64,000 nt of DNA. It comes from Homalodisca vitripennis. Its lineage: Eukaryota; Arthropoda; Insecta; Hemiptera; Cicadellidae. This document shows, one piece after another, positions 11,743 through 24,100 of the stretch. Under the pieces are notes generated by a model that made no database searches, had not been told where the DNA came from, and saw nothing but the letters and a program-made list of their open reading frames with translations. The stretch spans positions 55,145,001 to 55,209,000 of the forward strand of contig NC_060208.1 of the NCBI RefSeq assembly GCF_021130785.1. Reading direction: 5' to 3'. The translations under genes and the position numbers were made by a program. Position 1 is the stretch's first letter; each line of letters begins with the position of its first letter.

Positions 11743-13092
11743 AGTAATAACAATAATAATAATAATAAACTTTATTGTGAACAGACAATGCACACATTGT
11801 ATCACAATCGTCCTACCTAACCTAATCATACATTCTGACAATAGGCCATTCAGGCATACATTATAACTCACGCCTCTTTCACACACAGGCCCGGCAAATT
11901 TATTTGTTTTGCTGATATTTGAGAATTTTTGGTTTTAATCATCCCAGCGACCCATCATAAACTCGCCAACTGAGTAAAATGCCCCCGAAATCAGAAGGGG
12001 TTTTAACTGAGTTTTGAATGTTTTCCATTTTGTTGTTTGCTGTGTTCAGGGATACTATTGATCAATCTGACACCAACTTGGGATAGTAGGTTTCTGAACG
12101 CATTTGTCCTGTGCTGTTGGACGCGAAAGTTGTCCCTGCCTCTCGTCCCGTGTTGGTGAACATCCCCTCCCCGAATCAAAGCACACCTCGACACGGAGTA
12201 GAGTGTAGAGGGCAGAGTCAAAAATCCCAGCTCCCTAAACTCGTTTCTACACGACTCTCTATTGGTTAAACTCAGAATTACTCTAACGGCTTTTTTTTGG
12301 AGTCTGAAGACTCGCTCTAGCTTGTGCTGTGCACAACTGCCCCAAAGTCTGATTGGATATCCCAAGTGGGGATAAATTAAATCATAATAGGCCATTTTCA
12401 ATACCGTAATTGGGCAATGCTTTGCCAAATTGCGAAGGGTAAAGATGCCCGATGCAACCTTGGCACAGACATGATTCACGTGAACGTCCCAGGTTAGTCC
12501 TCGATCTAGGAACATTCCTAAGAATTTTGTTCATTCCGTTTCATAGAGCGGGATCATCCACATGCACTGAAGGTCTTGTTTCAGATTCTCGTTTGCTTAG
12601 CGAAAATCTCATGAAATTTGATTTTGATTCATTTGTTTTCAAGTTGAATTCAGAAAAAATTGAATGCAGGAATTCAACTCAGAAAAAGTAATTATTTCCA
12701 AGTTTTGAAGTGTTTTGGCTTTAAACGTGTCGTCAGCATACTGAACCATCTTTCCATTCTGGATCGATGGGTTCAGATCGTTTACGTAAAGCAGAAAAAG
12801 AACTGGCCCAAGGATAGATCCCTGCGGGACTCCATGGGTGATCTTTGCTTTTGAGGATAAGGCACCCGAGATCTGCACACACTGCTCTCGGTCGCTAATA
12901 TGATCCAAGCCATTTTAGAGGCAGACCTCAGTACAACACTCCTTTCTAACTTGTGCAAAAGTCTTTCATGATGTACACAGTCAAATGCTTTGGAGAGGTC
13001 GAGAAATACGCTGAGCACGTGTTTACGCCTCTCCAGTCCATCGACAACATGTTCCATGAGGTTAGTTACAGCATCTACTGTGCCCTTTTTTC
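11743..13092 (-). pseudogene. 5'-truncated non-LTR retrotransposon (jockey/CR1-like), reverse transcriptase remnant
   Basis: Three minus-strand frames together give the C-terminal half of a LINE reverse transcriptase. From 13092 the order is [18 protein letters not shown], then [13 protein letters not shown] (12980-13006, first catalytic Asp region), [20 protein letters not shown], and YADDT (about 12726-12740, catalytic pair). The thumb/C-terminal region in 12003-12515 has LQKKAVRVI, SCRNEFRELGFLTLP and HGTRGRDNFRVQ, typical of insect jockey/CR1-group elements. Frame changes near 12780-12908 and 12515-12639 inactivate it. The 3' end has AATAAAG and a (TTA/TTATT)n tail at 11743-11770, as expected for target-primed insertion. 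The endonuclease and upstream ORF are missing because of 5' truncation near 13092. Confidence 0.9.
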
Positions 13093-14046
13093 ATATAAAG
13101 TTATTAAGTATATAAGTTATTGCATATTATTCAATACTTTGATTACCGAACGCCGCAGAGCACAAATACCACATTGCTACAGTAACCTTTGGTAGTGAAC
13201 GTATTAAATTATAAATAAAATGTAATGAATTATTAATTCGAGAATTATTGCACATTTTCTATATTTTTGTACTGAGAGGCAAAATAAATTAAAATAAAAT
13301 CCTAGAGATAGATTCGTGCGTGTACTCCATCTGTGTTAACTATAAGATATTCAACTGGGCAAGGATTCCTGCTCGCTTGTCACTCAGCCCAGACCTGCTC
13401 TGACACCAGTCTACTGTAACACTAATTGCTGCGCAGCACCAGACAGAACAAGGTCAAGTGCACGTTGTGCAACACACCAATTAATTATTGATATTACTGT
13501 CGGTGTGTCTTGTTTCTGCTTGGGTTGTGGGGACCAGGATAACGTATCTCTAGTATTTTCCGCTGGAACGGGCAGGACACACATGATATCTGGACGAGTT
13601 TTTTTTTTAAGAAAAAAGACGGGCCCAATGAGTCACACGAGATTCCAAACGTCTCCTTGTGAGTGTTACCGGTTTCTCTGGTACCTACGTTATAAAGTGT
13701 TGAGAGGGTGTAACCGTGTTGTTTTTTCTATAGAGAGCATGGCTCCTTGTCCCCCTTTCAAGAATTAAAATGAGGTGAAAATTCTCAACTAAGTGAGGCA
13801 ACATTTTTTAACCTGTTTATGAGAAATATAAAATATCTGTGCCCGTAATACTACATTTATTAATCATCTATATAAAATGTGTTACAAGCATAACGTCTTG
13901 CAACGATACATTACATTAAATGTACTATATATTTCAATCTGAGTTTTATACTATAGCACTGTGTAATACACTTGTATAGTAGTGTAATTGGTTTATTCCC
14001 TAAAAAAGTGCCATTTCAAGAATATAACTTAGTATGATGTTTCATG
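13093..14046. other. Non-coding stretch between LINE and minisatellite
   Basis: No supported gene. The open frame at 13505-13768 has no recognisable motif, and its composition changes across a T9 run, so I do not call it. Confidence 0.4.
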
Positions 14047-15957
14047 TCAGTAATACAGCAACTTCGACGTCGATTGTTGATTATATGGATTGATGCTAGG
14101 TGATACGGGTCTGGAGGACGCGGTCATGTAATACAGTTACTTGGACGTCGGATGTTGATTATATGGACTGAGGATAGGTGGTTTGGGATAGGTGGGCGCA
14201 GTCCTGTAATACAGTTACTGGGACGCCGCGTCGGCTGTTGATTATATGGACTGAGGCTAGGTGGTATGGGATAGGTGTGCACGGTCCTGTAATACAGTTA
14301 ATTCAACGTCTGATGTTAATCATATGGATTGAGGCTAGGTGGTATGGGATAGGTGTGCACAGTCCTGTAATACAGTTACTTGGACGTCGCGTCGGCTGTT
14401 AATCATATGGATTGAGGCTAGGTGGTATGGGATAGGTGGACGCGGTCCAGTAATACAGTTACTTCAACGTCGCGTCTGATGTTAATCATATGGATTGAGG
14501 CTAGGTGGTATGGGATAGGTGTGCACAGTCCTGTAATACAGTTACTTCAACGTCTGATGTTAATCATATGGACTGAGGCTAGGTGGTATGGGATAGGTGT
14601 GCACAGTCCTGTAATACAGTTACTTGGACGTCGCGTCGGCTGTTAATCATATGGATTGAGGCTAGGTGGTATGGGATAGGTGTGCACAGTCCTGTAATAC
14701 AGTTACTTGGACGTCAACGTCGGATGTTAATCATATGGATTGAGGCTAGGTGGTATGGGATAGGTGTGCACAGTCCTGTAATACAGTTACTTGGACGTCG
14801 CGTCGGCTGTTAATCATATGGATTGAGGCTAGGTTGTATGGGATAGGTGTGCACAGTCCTGTAATACAGTTACTTCAACGTCTGATGTTAATCATATGGA
14901 CTGAGGCTAGGTGGTATGGGATAGGTGTGCACAGTCCTGTAATACAGTTACTTCAACGTCTGATGTTAATCATATGGATTGAGGCTAGGTGGTATGGGAT
15001 AGGTGTGCACAGTCCTGTAATACAGTTACTTCAACGTCTGATGTTAATCATATGGATTGAGGCTAGGTGGTATGGGATAGGTGTGCACAGTCCTGTAATA
15101 CAGTTACTTCAACGTCTGATGTTAATCATATGGATTGAGGCTAGGTGGTATGGGATAGGTGTGCACAGTCCTGTAATACAGTTACTTGGACGTCGCGTCG
15201 GCTGTTAATCATATGGATTGAGGCTAGGTGGTATGGGATAGGTGGACGCGGTCCAGTAATACAGTTACTTCAACGTCTGATGTTAATCATATGGACTGAG
15301 GCTAGGTGGTATGGGATAGGTGTGCACAGTCCTGTAATACAGTTACTTCAACGTCTGATGTTAATCATATGGATTGAGGCTAGGTGGTATGGGATAGGTG
15401 TGCACAGTCCTGTAATACAGTTACTTCAACGTCTGATGTTAATCATATGGACTGAGGCTAGGTGGTATGGGATAGGTGTGCACAGTCCTGTAATACAGTT
15501 TACTTCAACGTCTGATGTTAATCATATGGATTGAGGCTAGGTGGTATGGGATAGGTGTGCACAGTCCTGTAATACAGTTACTTGGACGTCGCGTCGGCTG
15601 TTGATCGTATGGGTTGAGGCTAGGTGGTATGGGATAGGTGGACGCGGTCCAGTAATACAGTTACTTCAACGTCTGATGTTAATCATATGGACTAAGGCTA
15701 GGTGGTATGGGATAGGTGTGCACAGTCCTGTAATACAGTTACTTCAACGTCTGATGTTAATCATAAGGATTGAGGCTAGGTGGTATGGGATAGGTGGACG
15801 CAGTCCTTTAATACAATTACTTCAAAGTCTGATGTTGATCATATGGATTGAGGCTAGGTGGACGCGGTCCTATAATACAATTACTTGAACGTCTGATGTT
15901 AATCACATGGATTGAGGCTAGGTGGTATGGGATAGGTGGGTGCAGTCCTGTAATACT
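14047..15957 (+). repeat. 78/83-bp minisatellite (~24 copies)
   Basis: Monomers contain GGCTAGGTGGTATGGGATAGG, a TGCACAGTCC or GACGCGGTCC block, TGTAATACAGTTACTT and TTAATCATATGG. There are two length classes: 78 bp (TTCAACGTCTGATG spacer) and 83 bp (TTGGACGTCGCGTCGGCTG spacer). The edge units are the most divergent. Because 78 is divisible by three, plus-strand open frames persist across several units (for example 14750-15208) with a 26-residue periodic sequence. There is no start context, splice signal or relationship to a protein family, so these are repeat artefacts. Confidence 0.95.
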
Positions 15958-17195
15958 GTATTTACAAGTACTTGATTTCATCATTACTTCCTTCGATAAC
16001 AAGAAGCCTCGTTAATGCATTCTGGTATAGTTCGAATATAATTTGATATGGAAATTAATTGTTGTCTGTCTACTAATAGCCAAGACCGAATTACCTTGGA
16101 TCGGAATGTACATAAAACTGTTAGTAGGTAGTCCTTGATTAACATTATGTTTACTGCTCTTATATAATTTAGTGAGTGACATGTTGATTTATAGTCGATC
16201 TCTGTAACAAAAGCACATCTCGTTTACTTATCTTATATTCGTTTCATATTTTTTCATATGCATGGGGTTGTTATATTAAGGTTTGAATTGATCGTTAAAA
16301 ATAGATGTGATATTTGTATAGTTTTGTGTGAATCACTTATAAATTAACACAAGGTTTAGTTTTTATATTTAATTTGTAGTCACCGATTAAGAGATTGGAA
16401 GTTCCAACTGATGTTTAAAACAACCGCTTGTGCTTTCAATACTAGTATCAGAGTACATATAGTAGGGATGCGGGCGATGATGTGGTGGGGTAGGGGGAGG
16501 AATGCAGCTCTACCCGGATGTCTGCATTAAGGGGTTTACGCTAGACCTCTGTTTCTATATTCTAAGTCGAAACACGTTACGAGTTATATTGGTACTGTCT
16601 TTTCTCAAAGCATTTTTATTCATTCAGTTATTTTAAATTCTGTATTATAAATTTTGTAACATGATAAGATTAATTAATTATATGTTTGAAAAATTTAGTT
16701 TTGTGGTACGTTTTATGAAGTCAATAACTAAGTATAAATTCTTATTAAAGGAGTGTTCAATAAGCCAGCTGCTTAGTTTCTTGGATTATGTTGCCAGCTC
16801 TTGTCATCAAGAGTGACAATTTGTTAGTTCGTGGATTGCCAAGATACGAGTATAGACTGAGTCTGTCTTTTTGCACTAGATACGTCACTAATACAGAGGT
16901 AGTTGCGTACTTGATAGGCAGGGCAAAGTGGCTTGTCGGCATTTACACTAATAGTGAGAACAAGGTGGCTACGACACGGTAGTTGTCAATTACTGCCAGT
17001 GCGAGGGCAGATCTCCCAATTACGTTTCTTGACCGACACGGTCTTGATCGTCTTTACCAACCTCTCAACCGCCCGTGGGTGTACTTCTTCCTGCGTGTTG
17101 CGTCTTGTTACAGCTTAATGCAAAATTACCCACGGGTCAACATCAAAGCTGCAAGGAAAGGATATTAATTAGTACGGCTAGTAGTATCAATATAA
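15958..17195. other. Non-coding stretch with one dispersed repeat
   Basis: Apart from the dispersed repeat at 16464-16560 I see no supported feature. The short overlapping open frames at 16.7-17.2 kb on both strands show no motif. Confidence 0.4.
16464..16560 (+). repeat. Dispersed repeat, copy 1 (other copy at 39530)
   Basis: Shares GATGCAGC-like and CCCGGATGTCTGCATTA blocks, then a shared stretch with the pattern TTAYGYTARACCTSTGTTTC, with 39530-39622 in the same orientation. Both are preceded by a G-rich stretch (GGTGGG). Family unknown; probably part of an old transposon. Confidence 0.6.
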
Positions 17196-17224
17196 TATAC
17201 TATACAATATACTATATAATATAC

Positions 17225-17282
<58 letters not shown>

Positions 17283-17292
17283 TATATTTATT
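17196..17292. repeat. TA microsatellite, imperfect
   Basis: Alternating TA with interruptions; partly palindromic by nature. Comparable TA tracts occur at 17697-17752, 18472-18510, 18972-18997, 46317-46361, 55759-55780 and 58782-58811, several of them touching transposon ends. Confidence 0.95.
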
Positions 17293-17694
17293 ATTTATTA
17301 AGGACAATGGGATTCACAGTGTATTGAACAATTTTTTTACTAATCCATATCAGTACAAGATTTTATCCCATTAACTCATCTTCAGACAGAGTATCAGGCA
17401 TTTAATACAAGAAAGACTGGCTTTGGAATGATTTTAATGGCCGCTATTTTGAAACTGTCTAAGAAACTCCACGGCAATCTGGGAAGGCAGAACCGATCAT
17501 AAGATGTATCTTAGTTCCGTACATAGCTGACGTACATCAAATGGGTACATTAAATGTGAATGTTAATCTTAAATATATATACAAGAAAAATTGGTGATCC
17601 ATAAGCTTTTCTGAGGGATCTATAATACACTTTCCAATTAAACTTCCGAATAGTTTCAAAAAACTTATTTAAATCTTATATATGTTTTCAAATA

Positions 17695-17751
<57 letters not shown>

Positions 17752-17755
<4 letters not shown>

Positions 17756-18470
17756 GCGAATGTTTGTTTGTATGTTCCGTTATAACTCTGGAACCAATGC
17801 ACGAAACATCGTGAAATTTTGTACAGTGATTCTACACGTTCCTGGAAGTAACATAGGCATACATACTAGAGTAAATTTGGTCCAATTTAAATAGTTTATT
17901 TAATTAATTTTTTAATTATAAATCGTTGTTGATGTTAGAGTGTTTTATATTGGATCCGACAGAGTGCGCTACGACACATAATACAAAGTGAACTGATACT
18001 TAACAGCTGTTAATACTTTCAGCTGAAGTTCATCAAAGAGGCAGAAACATTTGTTTACATTTAAAATTTAGAAAATTTTTATTGTAAAATGCTTGATCAG
18101 TAGTGTAATGCAGGTTGCATAGAAGACGTCATTGCCTAATTTTAAATTCAGATTGCACCAATGATCAATAATAATATATAAAAATGAATGTTTGTGTGTT
18201 TGTCCTTTATAGACTCGATCTATTGGACCGATCACTATGAAAATTTGTATTTATTTGTATTTTTCTATGTAGAAGGTTTATATGCAATGCCCATTGATGT
18301 AACTCACCACCAGGCTGTACTGCAAGATATAAAAGTTATCAAAGCGCCTGCACATTATAAACTGCAATTACGACACAGTTACGTATATTAAATAGCCAAA
18401 CACTATTTGAAGGCAAAGAAATATACGGGCAAAGCTTAAGAGACGCGTGCGAAGCCGCGGGAAACAGCTA

Positions 18471-18472
<2 letters not shown>
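17752..18472 (+). mobile_element. Two Helitron-like non-autonomous repeat copies in tandem
   Basis: Two segments begin with a similar sequence after a TA tract: 17753 (AAATGCGAATGTTTGTTTGT) and about 18183 (AAATGAATGTTTGTGTGTTT). Each continues with a GAACC/GACCGAT ... TGAAAATTTG-type block common in insect interspersed repeats. The second ends near 18472 with GCGAAGCCGCGGGAAACAG followed by CTAGT, that is, a GC-rich possible hairpin (CCGCGG) just before CTAG|T, which resembles a Helitron 3' end. No 5' TC boundary is firmly identified and no coding capacity is seen. The Helitron label is an inference; an unclassified short repeat is the alternative. Confidence 0.5.
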
Positions 18473-18510
<38 letters not shown>

Positions 18511-18512
<2 letters not shown>

Positions 18513-18760
18513 GTCAAACGACTTTTATTTACATTAAACTGTATAAATGGCAATAGCCTTATTTAATTTCAATAAACATTGAATCACAAAAAGTACTTGC
18601 TCCGCCGGGAATCGAACCCGGATCTCTCACTTGCCGGGTGAATGTGCTACCATTACACCACAGAGCGCTCACTTTTTCCGATTCAATTATTTTGTATTTG
18701 GCCGTATTGGCCGTAGTGGCCTCATACGTCTAGCTAAGGCGTAGTTAAGATTCTAGTGAA
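18511..18760 (-). mobile_element. tRNA-derived SINE
   Basis: On the minus strand, 18667 to 18598 folds like a tRNA. It has a box A (TGGTGTAATGG), a D-stem GTG/CAC, an anticodon stem TTCAC/GTGAG with 7-base loop CCGGCAA, a box B (GGTTCGAATCC) and an acceptor pairing of 6 of 7. Position 33 is C instead of the near-invariant T, and the implied anticodon GGC is not used in eukaryotic tRNAs. The head is followed by an about 90-bp AT-rich body and ends in a TA tract. These points favour an RNA polymerase III-type SINE over a working tRNA gene. The 5' boundary is approximate. Confidence 0.65.
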
Positions 18761-18998
18761 AGCATATTGAGTTTCCTCCATAATAACAATGTTAAATCTC
18801 AATAGTGATGTAAAATGTCCGAGACATTAAAATCTAGGAAATTTAGGAATATTGTCGGCATTATTCAATTCAAAAATTTTTTCGGGAATATAGGATTAAT
18901 TAGCAAGATAGCTCAAAAACTGTAAATTAATAAGTAAAAGTAGTAATTATATGGTAAAATCTTACTAAAACTAATATATATATATATATATATATATA
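18761..18998. other. AT-rich spacer ending in TA tract
   Basis: No feature other than the TA microsatellite at 18972-18997 that directly precedes the transposon end at 18999. Confidence 0.4.
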
Positions 18999-21079
18999 CA
19001 GGGTGATTCATGAAGTATCTCCCCCCACTTCTATCAGCACATTGTACTAGTAAAGAATAATGAAAAAATGCTATATAAACATAGGTCCCGAAAAACGGCT
19101 TCGTTAGCGAGTTATAGCTAGTGAAAAGATTATCGTGCCTGAATTCCTGGGTAAAGAGTAAAAATAAAGCTATACTGGACCTTTTGGAAAGGTTAATTAA
19201 GTAAGAAATATCGTGGATTCTTATGTATTATTTACCTGATAAAGCTAACTAAAATAGGTTTTAGAACTGTATCCTGTAGTAACTTTTGAGGGGGATTCAG
19301 GGTTAAATGGCCAAAAAATTGGGGCACGGAAAACAATGTTTTTTTAAGTTTGATGTTACAAATAACTTTGTTTAAATTGGTAATAAAACACACTAAACAT
19401 CAACAAACATTAATTGTAGAGAAATTAATTCTGAAGAAAATTGGATATAATCAAAGTCTAAAATAAAAACAGAAATAAGTACCCAAAAATAATCGATTTT
19501 ATTCTCACTATAATACATTACTAGCTGTAAAAGAAATACCGTACGGTATTTAGTTTAAATAAAACAAATATACAAAATGTTTGTTCCTTTAATGATGAGT
19601 ATAAATTGGAGAAAACAAGATTTAACCTGTTTAAATAAATTTGGTTTTGTAAATTAAAAATATCATGTTTTTTTATTACCGTTGTATTTTTTTTTTTATT
19701 ATAAAAATTTACATCAAATGTTCGAAAAATAAATGAAGCAAAACAATATTTCCCAATTATTGTTTACTAATAATCGAAATGCAGTTTTTTGTTTTTATTA
19801 ATTTCTCAAAGTTGGTAACGCACGAATAACAGCTGATCAACAATGGTTATTCTGTACTGTTACGTTTAGAACTGTGTAATTAGCTGGTGTTTTGCAAGCT
19901 ACAGCAGGAGGATCGGGTTCTGTGGAAATCGTGTTTGTAATTAAATGCAATTTTTTCTGTGAGTTATAATTCGATTGTTTATTCAGCGAAAAAATGCCTT
20001 ACTTTATTTACATCAGAGGAATACTGCCTGATATGGTTTATTTTGGGTTACTGTAATGGCGTAATTGCTAGAGAAACTGCTGGTAGAAGAATATGAACTT
20101 CACGTTACCCTAACTAGGAGTGATTCCAGATATCCAAAAACCAATTTCAGGAACTTTTCGTACTCTTCGGGAAACAGGATCACTACCAAGTACTTGAACC
20201 AATTATGAACGAGCTGTCCAACTTGAATGATGATATTGTTATTTATATTGCTGTTTCATCGCAGTAGTCCAGGTGTAAGTACACAACGTATTTCTGAGGC
20301 CGGATAGGAGTATTCGCAGTCAACGGTGTGGAGGTCACTTAATCGAAACAAATTTTTATCCGTTTCATAAACAAAAGGTTCAACATCTACAGTGCCTAAG
20401 GGATGTGTCCGCTTCGGCTTGGAGTTTTTGCAACTTTTTGGAATATTAATAATCAACTCATACAAGCGTATTTTGTTTACGGATGAGGACACAATTCACT
20501 CGGGATGGTGTTAAAATAAACTTGCACAATGAACACTCATGGGCAGAAAGAAAATCCACATGAGGTAGTGGGAACAGAACTTTCAAAACACCGATTTAGC
20601 GTCAATGTCTGGTGTGGGGCCTTTTGCACAATCGGCCTGATTGGACCCTTTCATATAATACCTGGACGGCCTAAATGCTGAGTTTCTATTTGCATTTTCC
20701 TTCAAGAAGAGTATGCCCGCAGATGTTAGAGAATGTTCCTTTACATCTCAGGACAAAATTTTGTACTTCCAGCATGGACGGAGCACCTACCCCACTTTTC
20801 ACCGTGCCGTTTTCTGCTTACTTTAAATCATCAATTTCCTGGACCACTGGGAATTTGTGTCCGTGGAGGGCCTTCACCCTTGGCCACCAAGATCACCAGA
20901 TCTATCTCCATTGGATTATTGCATTTCTGGGGATTGGATGAAAAAGACATTGTAATACAAGACAAAAGTTGAATTCTCGTGATGAATTAATTGCCCGTAT
21001 TAAATGGATTCGGCTGTGCAGATACATGGGAAGTCCCCTGAAAAATTAAGAAACGCAACAAAAGCAATACACAAACGTG
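18999..21079 (+). mobile_element. Tc1/mariner-IS630-like transposon, decayed and missing its 3' end
   Basis: Starts CAGGGTGATTCATGAAGT directly after a TA tract, the form of a Tc1/mariner-type terminal inverted repeat. Transposase reading begins at ATG 19994 (MPYF...) and is broken by many frameshifts and stops. Recognisable blocks in order: a segment ending in GTFRTLRETGSLPS (about 20150), FTDEDTIHS with the first catalytic Asp (about 20476-20502), SVNVW(C)G and LIGPF (about 20600-20650), ENVPLHLRTKF (about 20728), MDGAP for the second Asp (about 20774), then HPWPPRSPDLSPLDY with the third (about 20873-20917), and a C-terminal block MDSAVQIHG...NATKAIHKRA at 21004-21080. The last ~15 expected residues and the 3' inverted repeat are absent; a C-rich tract begins instead. 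This is a common insect transposase type. It is inactive. Confidence 0.85.
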
Positions 21080-21181
21080 CCCCCCCCCCCCCCCCCCACC
21101 CCCCCCCCCCCCCCTCCCCCCCCCCCCCCCCCCCGACCCACACCCCCCCCCCCCCAACCCCCCCCCCCCCCCCCAACCCCT
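21080..21181. repeat. C-rich low-complexity tract at satellite boundary
   Basis: About 100 bases that are almost all C, with isolated A, T or G. It sits precisely between the broken transposase and the first unit of the right satellite block. The frames through it (21004-21192 plus, Pro/His-rich; 20987-21190 minus, Gly-rich) are composition artefacts. It could be real, or a low-quality sequencing tract bridging a weak assembly join. Confidence 0.9.
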
Positions 21182-21185
21182 CGCA

Positions 21186-24100
21186 TACATAAGATCACCA
21201 TCGTCCCCTGGTAGCCTCTTGCTGACCTTTCATATATCACACAGGCATAGAGATGTTTGGCTATACCTTGTAATCTGTGGTGCAGTAGCGTGAATACTCG
21301 TAGCGTGAGCCCATACACAAGATACCATCTCCTACTGGTAGCCTCTTGCTGACCTTTCATATATCACACAGGCACTAGAGATGTTAGTGCTATACCTTGT
21401 AATCTGTGGTGCAGTAGCGTGAATACTCGTAGCGTGAGCCCATACACAAGATACCATCTCCTACTGGTAGCCTCTTGCTGACCTTTCATATATCACACAG
21501 GCACTAGAGATGTTAGTGCTATACCTTGTAATCTGTGGTGCAGTAGCGTGAATACTCGTAGCGTGAGCCCATACATAAGATACCATCTCCTACTGGTAGC
21601 CTCTTGCTGACCTTTCATATATCACACAGGCACTAGAGATGTTAGTGCTCTATACCTTGTAATCTGTGGTGCAGTACGTGAATACTCGTAGCGTGAGCTC
21701 ATACACAAGATACCATCTCCTACTGGTAGCCTCTTGCTGACCTTTCATATATCACACAGGCACTAGAGATGTTAGTGCTATACCTTGTAATCTGTGGTGC
21801 AGTACGTGAATACTCGTAGCGTGAGCCCATACACAAGATACCATCTCCTACTGGTAGCCTCTTGCTGACCTTTCATATATCACACAGGCACTAGAGATGT
21901 TAGTGCTATACCTTGTAATCTGTGGTGCAGTAGCGTGAATACTCGTAGCGTGAGCCCATACACAAGATACCATCTCCTACTGGTAGCCTCTTGCTGACCT
22001 TTCATATATCACACAGGCACTAGAGATGTTAGTGCTATACCTTGTAATCTGTGGTGCAGTAGCGTGAATACTCGTAGCGTGAGCCCATACATAAGATACC
22101 ATCTCCTACTGGTAGCCTCTTGCTGACCTTTCATATATCACACAGGCACTAGAGATGTTAGTGCTCTACCTTGTAATCTGTGGTGCAGTAGCGTGAATAC
22201 TCGTAGCGTGAGCCCATACACAAGATACCATCTCCTACTGGTAGCCTCTTGCTGACCTTTCATATATCACACAGGCACTAGAGATGTTAGTGCTATACCT
22301 TGTAATCTGTAGTGCAGTACGTGAATACTCGTAGCGTGAGCTCATACAAAAGATACCATCTCCTACTGGTAGCCTCTTGCTGACCTTTCATATATCACAC
22401 AGGCACTAGAGATGTTAGTGCTATACCTTGTAATCTGTGGTGCAGTACGTGAATACTCGTAGCGTGAGCCCATACACATAAGATACCATCTCCTACTGGT
22501 AGCCTCTTGCTGACCTTTCATATATCACACAGGCACTAGAGATGTTAGTGCTATACCTTGTAATCTGTGGTGCAGTAGCGTGAATACTCGTAGCGTGAGC
22601 CCATACACAAGATACCATCTCCTACTGGTAGCCTCTTGCTGACCTTTCATATATCACACAGGCACTAGAGATGTTAGTGCTATACCTTGTAATCTGTGGT
22701 GCAGTAGCGTGAATACTCGTAGCGTGAGCCCATACACAAGATACCATCTCCTACTGGTAGCCTCTTGCTGACCTTTCATATATCACACAGGCACTAGAGA
22801 TGTTAGTGCTATACCTTGTAATCTGTGGTGCAGTAGCGTGAATACTCGTAGCGTGAGCCCATACACAAGATACCATCTCCTACTGGTAGCCTCTTGCTGA
22901 CCTTTCATATATCACACAGGCACTAGAGATGTTAGTGCTATACCTTGTAATCTGTAGTGCAGTACGTGAATACTCGCAGCGTGAGCTCATACAAAAGATA
23001 CCATCTCCTACTGGTAGCCTCTTGCTGACCTTTCATATATCACACAGGCACTAGAGATGTTAGTGCTCTACCTTGTAATCTGTGGTGCAGTACGTGAATA
23101 CTCGTAGCGTGAGCCCATACACAAGATACCATCTCCTACTGGTAGCCTCTTGCTGACCTTTCATATATCACACAGGCACTAGAGATGTTAGTGCTATACC
23201 TTGTAATCTGTGGTGCAGTAGCGTGAATACTCGTAGCGTGAGCCCATACACAAGATACCATCTCCTACTGGTAGCCTCTTGCTGACCTTTCATATATCAC
23301 ACAGGCACTAGAGATGTTAGTGCTATACCTTGTAATCTGTGGTGCAGTACGTGAATACTCGTAGCGTGAGCCCATACACAAGATACCATCTCCTACTGGT
23401 AGCCTCTTGCTGACCTTTCATATATCACACAGGCACTAGAGATGTTAGTGCTATACCTTGTAATCTGTGGTGCAGTACGTGAATACTCGTAGCGTGAGCC
23501 CATACACAAGATACCATCTCCTACTGGTAGCCTCTTGCTGACCTTTCATATATCACACAGGCACTAGAGATGTTAGTGCTATACCTTGTAATCTGTGGTG
23601 CAGTACGTGAATACTCGTAGCGTGAGCCCATACACAAGATACCATCTCCTACTGGTAGCCTCTTGCTGACCTTTCATATATCACACAGGCACTAGAGATG
23701 TTAGTGCTATACCTTGTAATCTGTGGTGCAGTAGCGTGAATACTCGTAGCGTGAGCCCATACACAAGATACCATCTCCTACTGGTAGCCTCTTGCTGACC
23801 TTTCATATATCACACAGGCACTAGAGATGTTAGTGCTATACCTTGTAATCTGTGGTGCAGTACGTGAATACTCGTAGCGTGAGCCCATACACAAGATACC
23901 ATCTCCTACTGGTAGCCTCTTGCTGACCTTTCATATATCACACAGGCACTAGAGATGTTAGTGCTATACCTTGTAATCTGTGGTGCAGTAGCGTGAATAC
24001 TCGTAGCGTGAGCCCATACACAAGATACCATCTCCTACTGGTAGCCTCTTGCTGACCTTTCATATATCACACAGGCACTAGAGATGTTAGTGCTATACCT

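Noticed and set aside
14178..15888. Series of plus-strand open frames up to 152 codons
   Set aside because: They are the 78-bp repeat read in frame; no start context, no family resemblance, and they end wherever an 83-bp unit shifts the frame.
18598..18667. Functional tRNA gene on the minus strand
   Set aside because: Box A, box B and cloverleaf are present, but position 33 is C, the implied anticodon GGC is not used in eukaryotes, the acceptor has a mismatch, and an AT-rich SINE body with TA tail follows.
20987..21192. Pro/His-rich (plus) and Gly-rich (minus) proteins
   Set aside because: Produced by the C-rich tract; only the first ~26 residues of the plus frame are meaningful, as the tail of the broken transposase.
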